The notes under the pieces: model-generated
Told to the model about the DNA's origin: nothing
Database searches by the model: none
What the model saw: the letters and a program-made list of their open reading frames with translations, nothing else
Made by a program: the position numbers and the translations under genes
Assembly: GCA_024741835.1 (NCBI GenBank)
Contig: JAENRP010000293.1
Location: 1 to 57,015, forward strand
DNA from: Diplocarpon mali
Lineage: Eukaryota > Ascomycota > Leotiomycetes > Helotiales > Drepanopezizaceae
Direction of reading: 5' to 3'
Length of the DNA stretch: 57,015 bases
Shown here: positions 13,185-25,704 of the stretch, piece after piece
Position numbering within the stretch: the first letter of the stretch is position 1
Layout of the letters: the number at the start of each line of letters is the position of its first letter

Positions 13185-14199
13185 TTGGGGTTTGCATTGT
13201 AGACTCAATGGTATAAATTCCTGATATCCAAGACGCATACATTTGTCGGACATTCGACCTGTGTTGCAGAAGGTTCGTAGCTTTGGGCTATTGCTAGGGC
13301 GGAGAAAGTCACAGCTCCTAGGTAGGGACTACCAATATGGATTCTCCAATCTCGACATATTCTACTGATCTCAGAGCCATACTTCGAGAGCCCTGCGTTG
13401 ATCATAAGCTGGGAACGAATCACTGTATACGGATCCTCTCTACAACAGAACAACGGTGCAGTGCACACTCTCAGCTCCTTGAGCAAATTCGCAAGAGATG
13501 ACCATAGATGAGCTCACGACAGCCTTTGACAACATAGACACCAGCCTGATTCCAGATCTTTCTTGCTGATTGAGTTTAAATGGAATGAATGAGTTATCAG
13601 GAGCTTCTAGACTCGTGCGGTTTTCTAGTGTCAAACCAAATAGGACATGGATATTGTAGGTTAACATAACGCTCGTCGCAGGGCAAAACTATCAAGTTAT
13701 CACTCAAACTTCCGGTTGTAATCTTTTATCATTCGCGCAAGTCGCTTTTGGATCTCTGCGACAGAGCTTCTGTTCATCGAGTCATCTTCTGCAGGGGTTT
13801 ATTCTCGTCTCAGAGTAAGCTGTCCGAATGGTCACTGGATATACAGGCTATCACGATGAATAGAATTCCAGTGGAGTAGGTCCCCGCTGTGCAAGCTGGA
13901 TGTAAGACTACTTCAACGTCTCCAAATCTAGACGAATGAGTGGCCTCAAAGTGCACATCCTTAGAGGTGGCATCAGATGTCAGGTCAACGATTTCGGAGT
14001 CTCATTGGCCGATGGGCTCGAGGAATTGCACTGCGAGCAATTCGAGTGATCCATCCCTTTACGAAATAGCCAAATTTTTGTGCAGAGAAACCGGCATCCA
14101 TTATTGACTTTCCCTTCCGTTACAAACGCCGGAAATAGCAGCGACTTTGGCTCTCCGATTCCTGGCTTGATTGTCTTGAGTAGCCTGGAGTTTGTGGCT
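13185..14199. other. Convergent intergenic, KRE33 / SmG 3' ends
   Basis: About 1.0 kb between the two stop codons. Only short frames without family resemblance are present. I see 3' flanks and nothing else. Confidence 0.6.
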
Positions 14200-14697
14200 T
14201 TAATCCCCACGGTTTTCTCGTCCACCACCTATTCTCTCCAATGCCTCGAGCATTACTACCGAGTTTCCTCGTATGACCTATGATACCAAACGTCAACATT
14301 CTTTCCTCCTCATAGAATATGTAGAGCTCACCACCATGCCCAGTCTCACCTTCTCTCCGCCGTCTTTCTCCTCGACTGCATCGTCCAGCACAATGTTCAG
14401 GAAAACCTATCCACCATCAGCCCCGGTCCCCACCGCGGGGTAGCCCATCTCAAGAGTTTAACAAACATCGTAGCCTCTCAAGACGCCAATAACCTTCCGG
14501 CTTCCATTCAGTTGCACAAAGAGCCGTTTATCGAGGTACTAGAGTAACGGTTCAGCCCAGGGCTCACGTTTGCAGCAGTGGTGCGTGAACGAATTGCGTT
14601 GCTTGCGTAAGCGGCGCGCAGTAAGGATCGCAAACGATTCGTAGGGGCTCATTAAATAGGGGCATACCTTCTTCAGCTCAGGCTGAGCTTGAGGCAT
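14200..14697 (-). CDS. SMX2: Small nuclear ribonucleoprotein G (SmG)
   Basis: This gene is broken into four very short exons: 14668-14697, 14467-14538, 14332-14406 and 14200-14277, with introns of 129, 60 and 54 nt. The spliced product is 84 aa. It begins MPQAQPELKK, continues YLDKRLFVQLNGSRKV (Sm1 motif), then GVLRGYDVFLNIVLDDA and GMVVIRGNSVVMLE (Sm2 motif with the RGN turn). This is the complete Sm fold of the SmG subunit of the heptameric ring on U1, U2, U4 and U5 snRNAs. All junctions keep frame with GT-AG borders. It is divergent from NTR2. Confidence 0.95.
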
Positions 14698-14875
14698 CTT
14701 GACGGTAAGGTTGCTGGTTCTAGAGCCGTGTGCAAATTCGCGGAATTGAGTTGCTGGGAATGTTATGCGATTGCGATTTCCAGTGCTAGTTCTAGACACG
14801 TGACGATAAGCGGTTGTGAGGTCAAGTCTTGCGCAAAGGTACTCAACAGTCGTTAGGAATTAACACAACGCGATT
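14698..14875. promoter_or_regulatory. 178-bp divergent promoter, SmG and NTR2
   Basis: Only 178 bases separate the ATGs of two splicing genes on opposite strands, so the core promoters must be adjacent or shared. A CACGTGAC E-box-like sequence is present at 14798-14805. Co-regulation is inference. Confidence 0.6.
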
Positions 14876-16366
14876 ATGAAGTCTGCTTTCGGATCGAAGC
14901 GAAAGGCTCGCAAGATACAAGTCGACGAAGATGAAGAGGAGGTCGCTCAAGACGTACGCGCTGTCGAGAATGTAAATACTCGTAAGCGCCTTGAATTTGT
15001 TACTGCTACGAGCCCGGCTGATTCTGAGAAGATAGCTGACGAGACATGTATAGCAAGTGCCGTAAATTCCAATTCATCGGTGCAATCTCGTAAACATTAT
15101 AAAAAGTCATCACTGCGCCAAAGTGTCGCGTTCGACGACCAGCCAGAAGATGGAGATGATAGGAGTGAACTACAGGTTGCGGACAAGCCGACGAGAGAAA
15201 GATCGAACTCTTCAATGAAAAGGAGAAAGCCAAAGGCACCGAACCTGTCGTTTGGATCAGGCGAAATCATATCCGGGGATGCTGCAGAAGCCTTGGAGGA
15301 CGATGAGGTGTTCACACCGAAGAAAGCGACTCTGGGCCGGCGCATTGCAGAGGGAAACGCTGTACGGAGAACCGTACCCGCTCACGGATTGCCTTTACGT
15401 GTGAACGATGAGGAAGAGGAACGGCTAATTTACAGCAAAGATTATCTGAACGAACTGAAGAGCTCCACACCAAACACACCCAGGGACTTGACAGCTCTAC
15501 ATGCTACGGCGGGCGATGAAGGGCTTGACGCGTCAGAGCTAGAGGGCGCTATGATAGTAGATGCGGAGGAGAAACTCGTACCAGCTAGTCCATCGTTTAT
15601 ACCCAGTGAGGCTGAGATTAGAGAAAAGAAAGAACGCAGAGCACGTCTAGCCAAAGAAAAGGACTTCATATCATTCAACGATGACGACGGACAACATCCA
15701 CAGATTACCTCTCTCTTACCTCGAAAGAAGAAACAAGAAACCCGTTTGGTACGCGAGGACGAGGATCTAGGGGAAGGCTTTGATGAGTTTGTTGACGATG
15801 GGAGGATCTCACTTGGCAAGAAGCAAGAGCGGGAAGCGAGGAAACGTCGAAAGAAGGAAATGGCTGATATGATTCATCAAGCCGAAGGCAGCTCAGACGA
15901 GGATTCCGATGGCTCTGAAGCGGAGAGGCGGGCTGCATATGAAGCTGCGCAAACCCGTGCTGGCATGGACGGCCTTCACAAGAACGAGGAAAACGTGAAG
16001 GTTTCAGCTGCGCAGATCCCGGGAAAAATCACGCCTTTGCCGGCACTGTCGGAATGCCTGGCACGGCTACAAATGACGCTGCATTCGATGGAGCAGGAGT
16101 TGGCAAAGAAGCATCGACAGATGGAGGCCTCGAAGCAGGAGAGGAGTGAGATTGCTGCCAGGGAGATCGAAGTTCAAGAGCTACTCAAACAAGCTGGAGC
16201 TCGTTATGCTGCGCTCAAAGTAGACAAAAACGGTGCTTTGGCTGATTCGCAGACGTTGGCGGCGCCAACCAAAAATAGCTTTGCGGTACCTATGATCATC
16301 GATAGAGGTTTAGAGAGCTTTGGGAATACTCCCAAAGGGGGAGCAGACATGGAAGACATAGGCTAG
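14876..16366 (+). CDS. NTR2: Nineteen complex-related protein 2 (Ntr2-like), spliceosome disassembly factor
   Basis: A single exon of 496 aa. The protein is charged and mostly disordered, starting MKSAFGSKRKARKI as in fungal Ntr2/GCFC-like proteins. The family core is visible: a KDYLNELKSSTPNTP segment (about 190), AKEKDFISF (about 259), and the highly conserved LVREDEDLGEGFDEFVDDGR (about 292-311) followed by a basic stretch. Residues from about 385 to 460 are Glu/Lys/Gln-rich and likely coiled coil. Ntr2 binds Ntr1 and Prp43 and helps release the intron-lariat spliceosome. The metazoan relatives PAXBP1/GCFC2 are larger, so assignment rests on the NTR2 core. Confidence 0.88.
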   Translation: MKSAFGSKRKARKIQVDEDEEEVAQDVRAVENVNTRKRLEFVTATSPADSEKIADETCIASAVNSNSSVQSRKHYKKSSLRQSVAFDDQPEDGDDRSELQVADKPTRERSNSSMKRRKPKAPNLSFGSGEIISGDAAEALEDDEVFTPKKATLGRRIAEGNAVRRTVPAHGLPLRVNDEEEERLIYSKDYLNELKSSTPNTPRDLTALHATAGDEGLDASELEGAMIVDAEEKLVPASPSFIPSEAEIREKKERRARLAKEKDFISFNDDDGQHPQITSLLPRKKKQETRLVREDEDLGEGFDEFVDDGRISLGKKQEREARKRRKKEMADMIHQAEGSSDEDSDGSEAERRAAYEAAQTRAGMDGLHKNEENVKVSAAQIPGKITPLPALSECLARLQMTLHSMEQELAKKHRQMEASKQERSEIAAREIEVQELLKQAGARYAALKVDKNGALADSQTLAAPTKNSFAVPMIIDRGLESFGNTPKGGADMEDIG

Positions 16367-17543
16367 CAACACAAGGTAAACGAGTTTCGCTCTTTGCATT
16401 TCGTTTGGTTGCTCTATTGCTCTCCTTCCCACCAATTCCTGCTCACATCTCTTCTACGCCATCCTCAGCTCTCCATGGCAGCTCAACCTTGCAGGCACAG
16501 TGACTAGCAACAAGTCTCGACCTTTTTCTTTCCCTCTGAACTTAGATTCACGACACTAACTCACTGAACTGAAAGCGGATAAAATACTCAAAATTTAAAG
16601 CGTGGAGGATCTTGATGAAGAACGACTTCAGAATTTGATAAACCCACGTTTGAAGTTACCGGGGATAGCACCAGCAGTTTGATGCGTCAGACACCTGCAC
16701 GGAATATTCCAGCAATTTAATCCCTCCTTGATAGTTTAGAAAAAATGTAATTTAGCGCAGGTTCGAGTGATTTACCCTCCTCAGCAGTTTTGCTTAGGAG
16801 TAGCCAGTGGCAAATACGACTGGAGTATTAGTGAAATAGTATTGCAACCCATGTTTGGTAAGCCCTAAAGATAATCTATTCTCTGGCCGGCTCTTGAACT
16901 TAAGAATCATTAACTAAAGTAGCCAGGTCCGACGTTGGTCCCTGGAAGAGTATATCTCTCTTCGAAATCTACATTGAAGGGCATAATCATGTCTCAGGAA
17001 GACCACTATGTTCGGAACCTATTTTCCGATAAGAGGTTAGTATTTGCACGTTGGACGGAGGTAGCTTTTAGTTTTTAGGCTGACAAGGTATACCATGGGC
17101 TTGGTGGATATGAGTTAAATCTGTACGGATAAATGAGCCGGCTCCTGGGGAAGGATGATTCAATTTAGCTTCTCGTTAATCAAGTCGATCTCAGCGAATG
17201 CCTGAGAGCCATCGCAAACACCTTTGTTTTCTTCTAGTTACTGCTAGGAGATTCTTGCTTGGTAGCTCAGACTACGACTCGGGCTTGAGAGGTGCCACCA
17301 TTGGGGAGGACAGGTCTTACAGCCTTGATCTTCGCAGCTGCACTCGGGAACAGCGGGTTGAATATGGACATTCCGCATGCCTTCCGCACTACAGTTTCGC
17401 TAATATGATCGTTATGGCAATGCTATCGTTCCCAGTTAACGTTTCTTTCTCCGTCGTTGGGAAGAAAACATACCCAGGTCCTTGCGAAGCTCGCTCTGGA
17501 TCGTATCTGCACGGCCGCGATGAGAGTTAACCCTTCTCCCTTC
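16367..17543. other. Intergenic, 1.2 kb, no supported gene
   Basis: NTR2 3' flank and AT-leaning DNA. An open frame at 17198-17530 (+) has no recognisable product. Nothing else is supported. Confidence 0.45.
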
Positions 17544-18107
17544 TTTCACACAAGGAGCTTTCGTCTGCAGCAGAAATGGGTAACGGTAGCGAGTTGAGGA
17601 CGAACGAGCACGGGGTCAATCGAATTATCAACAGTAAGCACCTCGTCATGCTCAGAGGCTAGGGCGATGTAGAACATGCCGTCTACGAAATGGACATTCG
17701 ACAGGAATGTATTTCCGATTTCTTCGCATTCGGAAGTGTCTCTGATGGGCCCGGCGGTGTCAGTTTCCTGGAGATACGCTGAGGGAGGATAACGAAGCTC
17801 ATGGGAGACGGGGCAGGGAACTTTGGAGACTAACCTAGATACATGGAGCGAGGTTCCCAGAGAGCAAGCCTAGATATCCCATCTCGAGATTTTGGCGGAC
17901 GCGCCAGACGACTACGATGTTGCTCTTGACATACTCGGGTGCTTTCTTGAGAGCAAGTTGATGAACGAATATGATGAGACTGGTACGGATGTTTGCTGGC
18001 CGTAAGTGTAGAGACCGATATACCCGAGGGATAGTTGGAGAGGTACTTTCTTGCGGCGAATGAGTTATTTTTTGCAAGGTGCATGCGATATGTTACTGTA
18101 GAAGTAT
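17544..18107 (-). pseudogene. Possible decayed protein gene, family unknown
   Basis: On the minus strand two adjacent segments in different frames read like protein. The first (about 18107-17835) contains KKAPEYVKSNIVVVWRVRQ and the second (about 17850-17544) contains DTSECEEIGNTFLSNVHF followed by VDGMFYIALASEHDE. They do not form one open frame and I could not find a convincing splice that links them. Alternatives are a small intron-containing gene or chance. I do not recognise the family. Confidence 0.25.
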
Positions 18108-18637
18108 GAACATGACTATGGGAGTGGACTTATTTTTGGCAGGAACTTAGCGAGCCCCTTATTTTGCTACTGCGGGGATGAAAACAAACCAGTGTTCACC
18201 TGACCATCTGCGTGGATGGTGTGGCCACCAAGCAATCATGCCAGCATGGGATACTTCCAAGTCTTAAACGCACATATTGAGAATAAGGCTCGTAATTCAG
18301 ATAAGTTGAATTGTCTCACCGCTCGACTTCCACTGAGTTCGACGAAGATGTATTGGTGAGAAATTGATGAGCTGGCGTCTGCCTACCAGATGTCTAGGTT
18401 TACGCATTGAATTTAGTATCATGGACAGGTTCAATGCTCAGCACACTTGAATCTCCTTTTCCGGATGAGAAATTCCTTTCTCACCCCACTGCTGGCCATG
18501 TCCAATCCTAGAGATCTTCTCGCCTCGCCTTGAACCAATCAAGAAGAAACCGGTCATATTGGCATTTCTTCATTTCATTTTTGATTGAGAAGCTGGAGAT
18601 CTAAGCTTCTGGTTTGAAATTCCCTTTTACGACCCAA

Positions 18638-19876
<1,239 letters not shown>

Positions 19877-19967
19877 GAAGTTTGCTGGCCGAGTGCTGTG
19901 GTTGGATTTACATGCGTCTGCAGAACATTTGAAGCAGGTTGGGTGTTTATTTTCTGCCATGTCTTCG

Positions 19968-19974
19968 TGACTCA
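19968..19974. promoter_or_regulatory. TGACTCA, Gcn4/CPC-1 type site upstream of LYS1
   Basis: A perfect palindromic-type TGACTCA lies 92 bp upstream of the LYS1 start codon. This is the consensus of the general amino-acid control bZIP activator (Gcn4, CPC-1, CpcA), which is known to drive lysine genes. Occupancy is inferred. Confidence 0.6.
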
Positions 19975-19976
19975 CC

Positions 19977-20928
19977 GCCGGAATTCTTCAGAGGCCCAAG
20001 AACAGCTTGATAGAGCATCAAGATTGTTGACAACACCCGTCGCGTGTTGATTTCTGGCTGCGCTATCCTCTCGAGGTCCAGATTCGAGAATCCAGATTCC
20101 AGAGTGATTATGAATTCTATGTTACGTGGAACTTCACAATAAACAGGTTGCTAAGGGCCACGCCCGGAGTTGCTCGAGAGACCTCCTCTCCATGGCCCTC
20201 AATGTTTATTATGAACAGCAACTTCAGCTGCTGTCGCCGGCCAGTGGAGTACGGAAGGGAGGCTGACTGGTAACCAAGAGTCAATAGGATAGGTATCCTT
20301 GTCTTTGGCGCGTTGGCTCGCTGCTATGCTCTCGGGCTTTGACCGTGAGAGATTGAAGGGAATGGGAATTGATTTCCTCCCCCAATCTTCAAACCTCCAA
20401 ACCTTCGTATTGCAGATCGAAAACTTACACAGCTTACAGAAGTCCATTTCTATTCCATTCACCCCTAGGCTGAATGTCATCGATTCCATTTCTCGACTCA
20501 TTCTAAGCCCGTGCCTCATCACACTGGGTTCCTGGTCTGTTTCGTCGATGTTTCTCCAACACCATAGCCGTCCCTTAGACGAGCTTCAACTCGGCCTTCC
20601 TGGAGATCTCCCATTGCCTTCGATTCCAATTGGGCCGCTGAGCCTGCAACGGCTCAAGCCCCGGTAACCTGAAGCTTAGCCCGAAGTCTCCAAGCCCTGT
20701 ACTAAGGGTGCTGATACTGCGTTTGACCCGGGATTATCTGTGTCCAGTAAGTACAGTAAGTACAGTATATTCCCGTGCGCCTGCTGGCTCGTGGAACGGG
20801 CTCGTCGAGTCTCGCTGGCACTTTTTGCTTCGTCTTGCAGATTCCCGCTGGGTCTCAACCCCGAGCCTCTTTCTTCTCTTGCTTTGGGTGTTTTGCTTGC
20901 TTGCTTCTTCTCGTGGAAAGCCGCGGGT
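19977..20928. other. Divergent intergenic, LYS1 / secreted protein
   Basis: About 0.95 kb of promoter DNA for two divergent genes. Tandem gtacagtaagtacagta is present near 20751-20767. An open frame at 20299-20667 has no recognisable product, and the frame upstream of 20929 is probably leader of the next gene. Confidence 0.5.
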
Positions 20929-22222
20929 ATGGCTACCCACTCACGATTGCCTGGCGCTCTCGCCCTTCTGTTATACATCTCATTATTTTTTAATATGACC
21001 ATGGGGCAAAACGCAACGCTGCCCGGTTTTGGGGACACAGTCCAAGTATTGGGAGGAGTGAGTTCTTTCTCAAACCCTCTTCGTTCAGACCAGCAATTCT
21101 CATATACACAGATGGAACGTACAGACCAGGATTTCCAAGACGGTCTGGCTCTCGACATCCTCTCTCCCAAGAACCGCACCCTCGTCGTCACGCAGAATAA
21201 AGCACCCCTCTCCACCATTTACATGTTAGGCAGTACAGGGGGTCCATTCGTCGCTCTCTCCAACTACTCGTACATTATCAAAACCAGCGACCAAGCCAAA
21301 GACATCATCGCCAAAATTGAGATCCCTTATGATCTCGCCGTGCTCGCCGAACAAGGCGTCCAGGAATCCAACACCTACGTCGCGGCTCTAGCTTCGGACG
21401 GTAAAAGCTGGTCTATAGACGAATCGACGCGGAACGTCCACCGCAGTGAGAACAACACGCGCATCGTGAAGATGACTGCTATAGACGGCGAGTATATCCT
21501 CGTGGGCCGTAAGTCCGTAGACGTCAGCAATATATTTGTACAGTACGGACAGGGCGCCACGAGGACGGCGAACTTTACGGGGGGCATAGGGAAACAGTCC
21601 GTGGAGTTCATAGACGGCATGCGCTTTACGGTCCAGACAGATTCGGATTTGAAGATGAATATTGAGCTCAAGGAAGGTGTTAATCCTAAGACGTTGCCAC
21701 CGAATACAGTATCCCTCAACTCTTTTATGTGGATCGTCAACACGAGTGCGCCGTTAGTGAGGGTAAATGCTGAGATGCTTGTGCCTTGTGAGTACCCCCC
21801 TCATCCACAATTCAGTGGCTCGACTGACTTTCTCTGCTCATAGTTAATAGAAATATGCTCGAAGCCTTGAGACCCGACGGCTCCTCGCCCTCAACCATGC
21901 TCACCGTCGGACGGCGCGCGCTAAATGCCACAAGCGGACAATTCTTGCCTTTCAACCGCGACGCCCAGTTTGTGCAGGAACTGCCTGTGGACAAAGTCGT
22001 GGTGCCGCAGGTTACGCAGTTGGATGGGCAGTACGTTATTCTGGTCGGCCAGGCGAAAAGCGTGGGTGAGAGTGAGTTCCCGATTTCCATTGCTCTTCTA
22101 TGAAAGAAGGATGGGAGTTCGAAGGCTAATGATTAATGCTCCCAGCTACACCGCACGCCGGCATCGTCAAAGCTGGGAAGAGGAGTAGGGGAAGGATAAG
22201 GAGCGGAAATCTCCGGACATGA
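20929..22222 (+). CDS. Secreted N-glycosylated protein, uncharacterised ascomycete family
   Basis: Three exons, 20929-21787, 21844-22071 and 22146-22222, give 387 aa. The chosen Met begins a good signal peptide (hydrophobic ALALLLYISLFF), with likely cleavage around MGQ-NAT. Many NxS/T sequons follow (QNATL, NRT, NYS, NNT, NFT, NTS, NAT), fitting a secretory route. The body is beta-rich with repeated short hydrophobic strands (GEYILVGRKSVDVSN, GQYVILVGQAKS). I recognise the sequence type as a conserved hypothetical of filamentous ascomycetes but know no function. No transmembrane helix or clear GPI signal is seen at the basic C-terminus. An in-frame ATG at 20740 is possible but would bury the signal peptide. 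Confidence 0.75.
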
Positions 22223-22666
22223 GTTATATTGATGTATCAATACTTGTTCGACAAGCGCTAAATAACTTTATATAGATCGACAGATGTAATGTAGATTGGG
22301 TAACTTGACATGACTGTTTGTTCTCCTTGAAAGCCGCCGAGCACATTAATGGATTTTGCTCATCTCCCAGCAATTAGTTAGCTGTTGGCTGACCGACGGA
22401 AATTTTGACGATATAATTACATTTCTGCTATGTACAGTACAGCCTCTACACGAACCCCAGGCTTCCAGAGACCGAAGAAAAATGTGAGTAAGTAATATTT
22501 GCCATACCAAGTCTACTACCATCAACGCCCCCAGAACTTTGCCTTTCTTGAGTAAGCCAAATAGTCCCGCCTGAATGCACCCCCCCACCCTTCACCCCAC
22601 CCCCCGATTATTGCTGCTGTATGCAGTGTCTTCCATACCTGCCGTCCATGACGAAAAAGAAAATCT
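22223..22666. other. Convergent 3' flanks
   Basis: 444 bases between the secreted-protein gene and the zinc transporter stop. C-rich run at 22578-22606. Nothing else is seen. Confidence 0.6.
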
Positions 22667-24520
22667 CTAATGAGAGTGTGAGTGTCCGGTATGATCATGA
22701 TCATTGTGCTGGGAATCCGCTGCTTTGGGTGAGCAGCAGCCCTTAGCCTCGCAGTCGTCAACGCATTCCAAGAGACAGGTATCGTCGTCTTCCAGGCCGC
22801 ACCTCGCCTGTCCAACGATGCCATCGAGCCCTACTGCGCCCGGCCTCTCGCCAGTGTGATCATGGCTTTTGTCAATGCAGAACTCGGGCTGGATAGTCGC
22901 ACTGTGGATTCCGTACTCATGAAGACAACTTCGCGCGGCCTTCGCAATCTCCATATACTTCTCCCCGTTGGCTTCACTGATGGAAAACTCGACCTGAATG
23001 TGCATGGATGCTACGAGCTTGGTGCCGCTCAGTTGCCAAACGTGCACGTGGTGGCAGCTTAGAACACCAGGGAGAGCTTGGATGTCCTCCTTGATGTCGC
23101 TGATATTGATATGGTCTGGCGTAGCCTGAAGGAGTATCTGGGCGCTTGCTATCGTGAGCGGGATGGTGGTTTTGAGGATGATGAGGGTGATGAAAAGAGA
23201 GACAGCTGGATCGGCATAGTACTTCCCAGACCAATTGGCGAGCCAGATTACCAGGGCTGATACTATCACGCCCACATTCCCGAGGGCGTCGCCGATAACG
23301 TGCAGGATCATGGCATTCATGCCCATATCCTCGTGGCTGTGGCCATGTCCTCCCTTCTTGGCCTTCTCCAGCTTATTATGATTATGGCTTACGTGCCACG
23401 AATGATGCCTTGGCTTGGCTCCAGGGTGTTCGTGGTCATGGCCGTGGCCTTTTGATTGACCAGGGGAGCTGTTTCCTGTGAGAAGGGGCGAGTTCTCTGT
23501 AGGTCCGTCGGAAATATCCTCGTCTTCTGAGGCAGTGTTCTCCTCACTCTCGAATTCCTCCGAGAGCGGCTTGCTGGCGGCGATGATCTCCTTCCTAAAA
23601 CTGGCGGGGTGGATGCTGAAGTCATCGGGGGTAGAGTATCGGCCATTTCTAATGCTGCTGGTCTTTCGGCGGTGTTTTCTAGAGGCGTTGGAAGGTGAGT
23701 CCACGTTCGTATGGGCGTCTTCATCTTCCGTAGTGAAGCGCAGGTGCTGGCTGGGCTTCTTTGCTCTGGCAACAACAGCTTCCGGGTACATGTCTCCCAG
23801 AGGTCCAGCATGAGTGTTGTTCCTCGAAGTGCCGTAGCTTCCATGTCCGTTTCCGTTGGTCACATTCTCATACTCTCCGTGGGAATGACTATGGCTGTGC
23901 CCTTCCTCAGCATCCGCGATTTCGTCTGCATGTCCATGGTCGTGTTCCTCAGCTCCATGCGAATGGCCATGCCCGCCCAGAACTAGGAACCCTCCAACAT
24001 TAGAGACCAGTCCCAGTGATCCGACAATGAGGATAAGCACCGGATTGCCGATCTCCGGAGGGTCAATGAGGCGCTCGACAGCTTGGAGGAAGATTGTGAG
24101 GCAGAGGGCGATTAAGAATACGGCGTTGAAAAAAGCGCCTAGGATTTCTGCGCGCAACATCTTCCGAACAGTCAATGTTTATCCCGCGTGCAGATACCAG
24201 ATATACTGACCCCGAACGAGTACTTGTCAGTGGAGGATTGTTGCACAGCTTGGACTGCCCATAGCCCGACACTGAGAGATATGATGTCATTCAGCTACGC
24301 GGCAGTCAGCTTGTCTATCGCAGCAGGAGATTCCCCAGCCATCGATTCATGGCTGGTCAGTCCAGAGGACCAGAGTTTGTGGCACTGTACTCACCATGTG
24401 GAAGGCATCTGCCATCAGCGCCAAACTCCCCACGTAAATACCAGTTCCCAACTCGAGTACCAGGAATGCAGAATTAATCCCCAACATGGTTGAGATCCGA
24501 GTAGCTTTTGACCACGCCAT
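22667..24520 (-). CDS. ZRC1: Vacuolar zinc transporter, cation diffusion facilitator (Zrc1/Cot1 type)
   Basis: Three exons, 24395-24520, 24211-24294 and 22667-24160, with introns of 100 and 50 nt, give 567 aa. Exon 1 carries TM1-2 and the zinc site ADAFHM-LND (D-x-x-H-x-x-x-D once exon 2 is joined). The TM5 site HVIGDALGN is present. A very long cytosolic loop is loaded with HGHSHG, HSHSHSHG and HGHDHEH clusters that bind zinc, as in Zrc1. The C-terminus has a second Cys/His-rich tail (CLLECVDDCEAKGCC, HTGHSHSH). It exchanges Zn2+ for H+ into the vacuole. At the exon 2/3 junction a Met occupies the place where fungal homologues have Trp in GWLRAEILG. No overlap with neighbours. Confidence 0.95.
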
Positions 24521-24626
24521 CTTGAGAGAAACCGCCCGAGGGCGAAGAAACCGACGAAGAATAAGTGAAGAGGAAGAAGGAAATGTGCAGCTCTGGACGA
24601 GTTGGGAGATTTGGTCGGTTTCCACT

Positions 24627-24649
24627 NNNNNNNNNNNNNNNNNNNNNNN
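24627..24649. other. Assembly gap, 23 N
   Basis: Unresolved bases just upstream of the zinc transporter start, in its promoter. Confidence 1.
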
Positions 24650-25704
24650 CTCTTGGGTCTTGGGAGGGGAGGCGGCTGGCGCGTATTCGGAATGTCAGCA
24701 GGCGAACTTGGGCCGGCGGAGAGAAAGTCAAAGAGAAGACCACGATTCAAGGTTTGTTTGAGCGCGACGTGGATGCCCCTGCGCGCTTGTCTCTGCAGAT
24801 GAGAGACCACAGAGTCTTCCAGGATTTCCGAGGGAAAAGAGAGGAAGAAGATCTGGGGCAGGAATTGGAGTTGAAGAACGCCGTCTTCCCACCAAAAAGT
24901 TGCCTCGCCTCACCTTATCTCCCTCCCACCTCGACCTCGACCTCGGCTGCGGAGAAGCACGTGCCTTCTCTGCGCCGCAGTCACCACGTGATGTGTAGCG
25001 GGCCTCTCCAAGGCGCTGCATTCCTTGATATTGAAGGAGTGGAGCGGATGTCTTGAGAGGAAATTCAGATCAATAGTGAGTGGAGTGCTTCTTCCACCAG
25101 CCAAGGACCACACGAACTGCACCCCGATCAAAAGCCTGCCCACATGTAACAGCCACGATTGCCATGTCAGCGCCGGCCCATGGAAGCAGAGAAGATAATG
25201 GTTCCCCTTTGACGTTCTACGCGTTACCATGTCACTCTTGACGTGTGGCGGCTTTCGGCGCAGATCCTGTTCGACGCAGCGTCTGGCTCGTCTCACAAAC
25301 CCTCGTGGGTCAGAAGAAACGTGCCATGTACGTCGCTAGCTTCCGAGATTCGAGACCCAAACGTTCCCGTTAGTAGCTAATTTCATCCGCCTCAGTCGTT
25401 TTTCATTGCTCATACAACTTTCCGCAACGATCGACCAGTCTAGCATTGATAATGATCCAATATCGTGTGTTGCAGGAGAGAGATGCAAAGCTCTCCAGGC
25501 CCCGGAGTCTTACAGGGTAGATTCTTAGCCGGTATGCGACGATGAATGTGATGAAGCCTCCTGGTTGAAGGGGTCTCGGTGCGATAAAAGGCCCCCAATA
25601 ATCATCCTCCGGTCGGTTCTCCCTGGCGATATGGCCCCGGTTGCCGGGTTCGTTAGGCTCGTGTAGCCTCTCTTTTGATCCCACCAGGAGATTACCTACT
25701 CATG
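24650..25704. other. Intergenic, zinc transporter promoter / DUF202 gene 3' flank
   Basis: About 1 kb. Two CACGTG E-box-type sequences occur at 24959-24964 and 24985-24990. No gene is supported. Confidence 0.5.

Noticed and set aside
16755..16775. tRNA B-box-like GGTTCGAGT
   Set aside because: No A box or cloverleaf upstream.
24486..25056. Open frames spanning the 23-N gap
   Set aside because: They read through N and lack recognisable sequence; this is promoter DNA of the zinc transporter.
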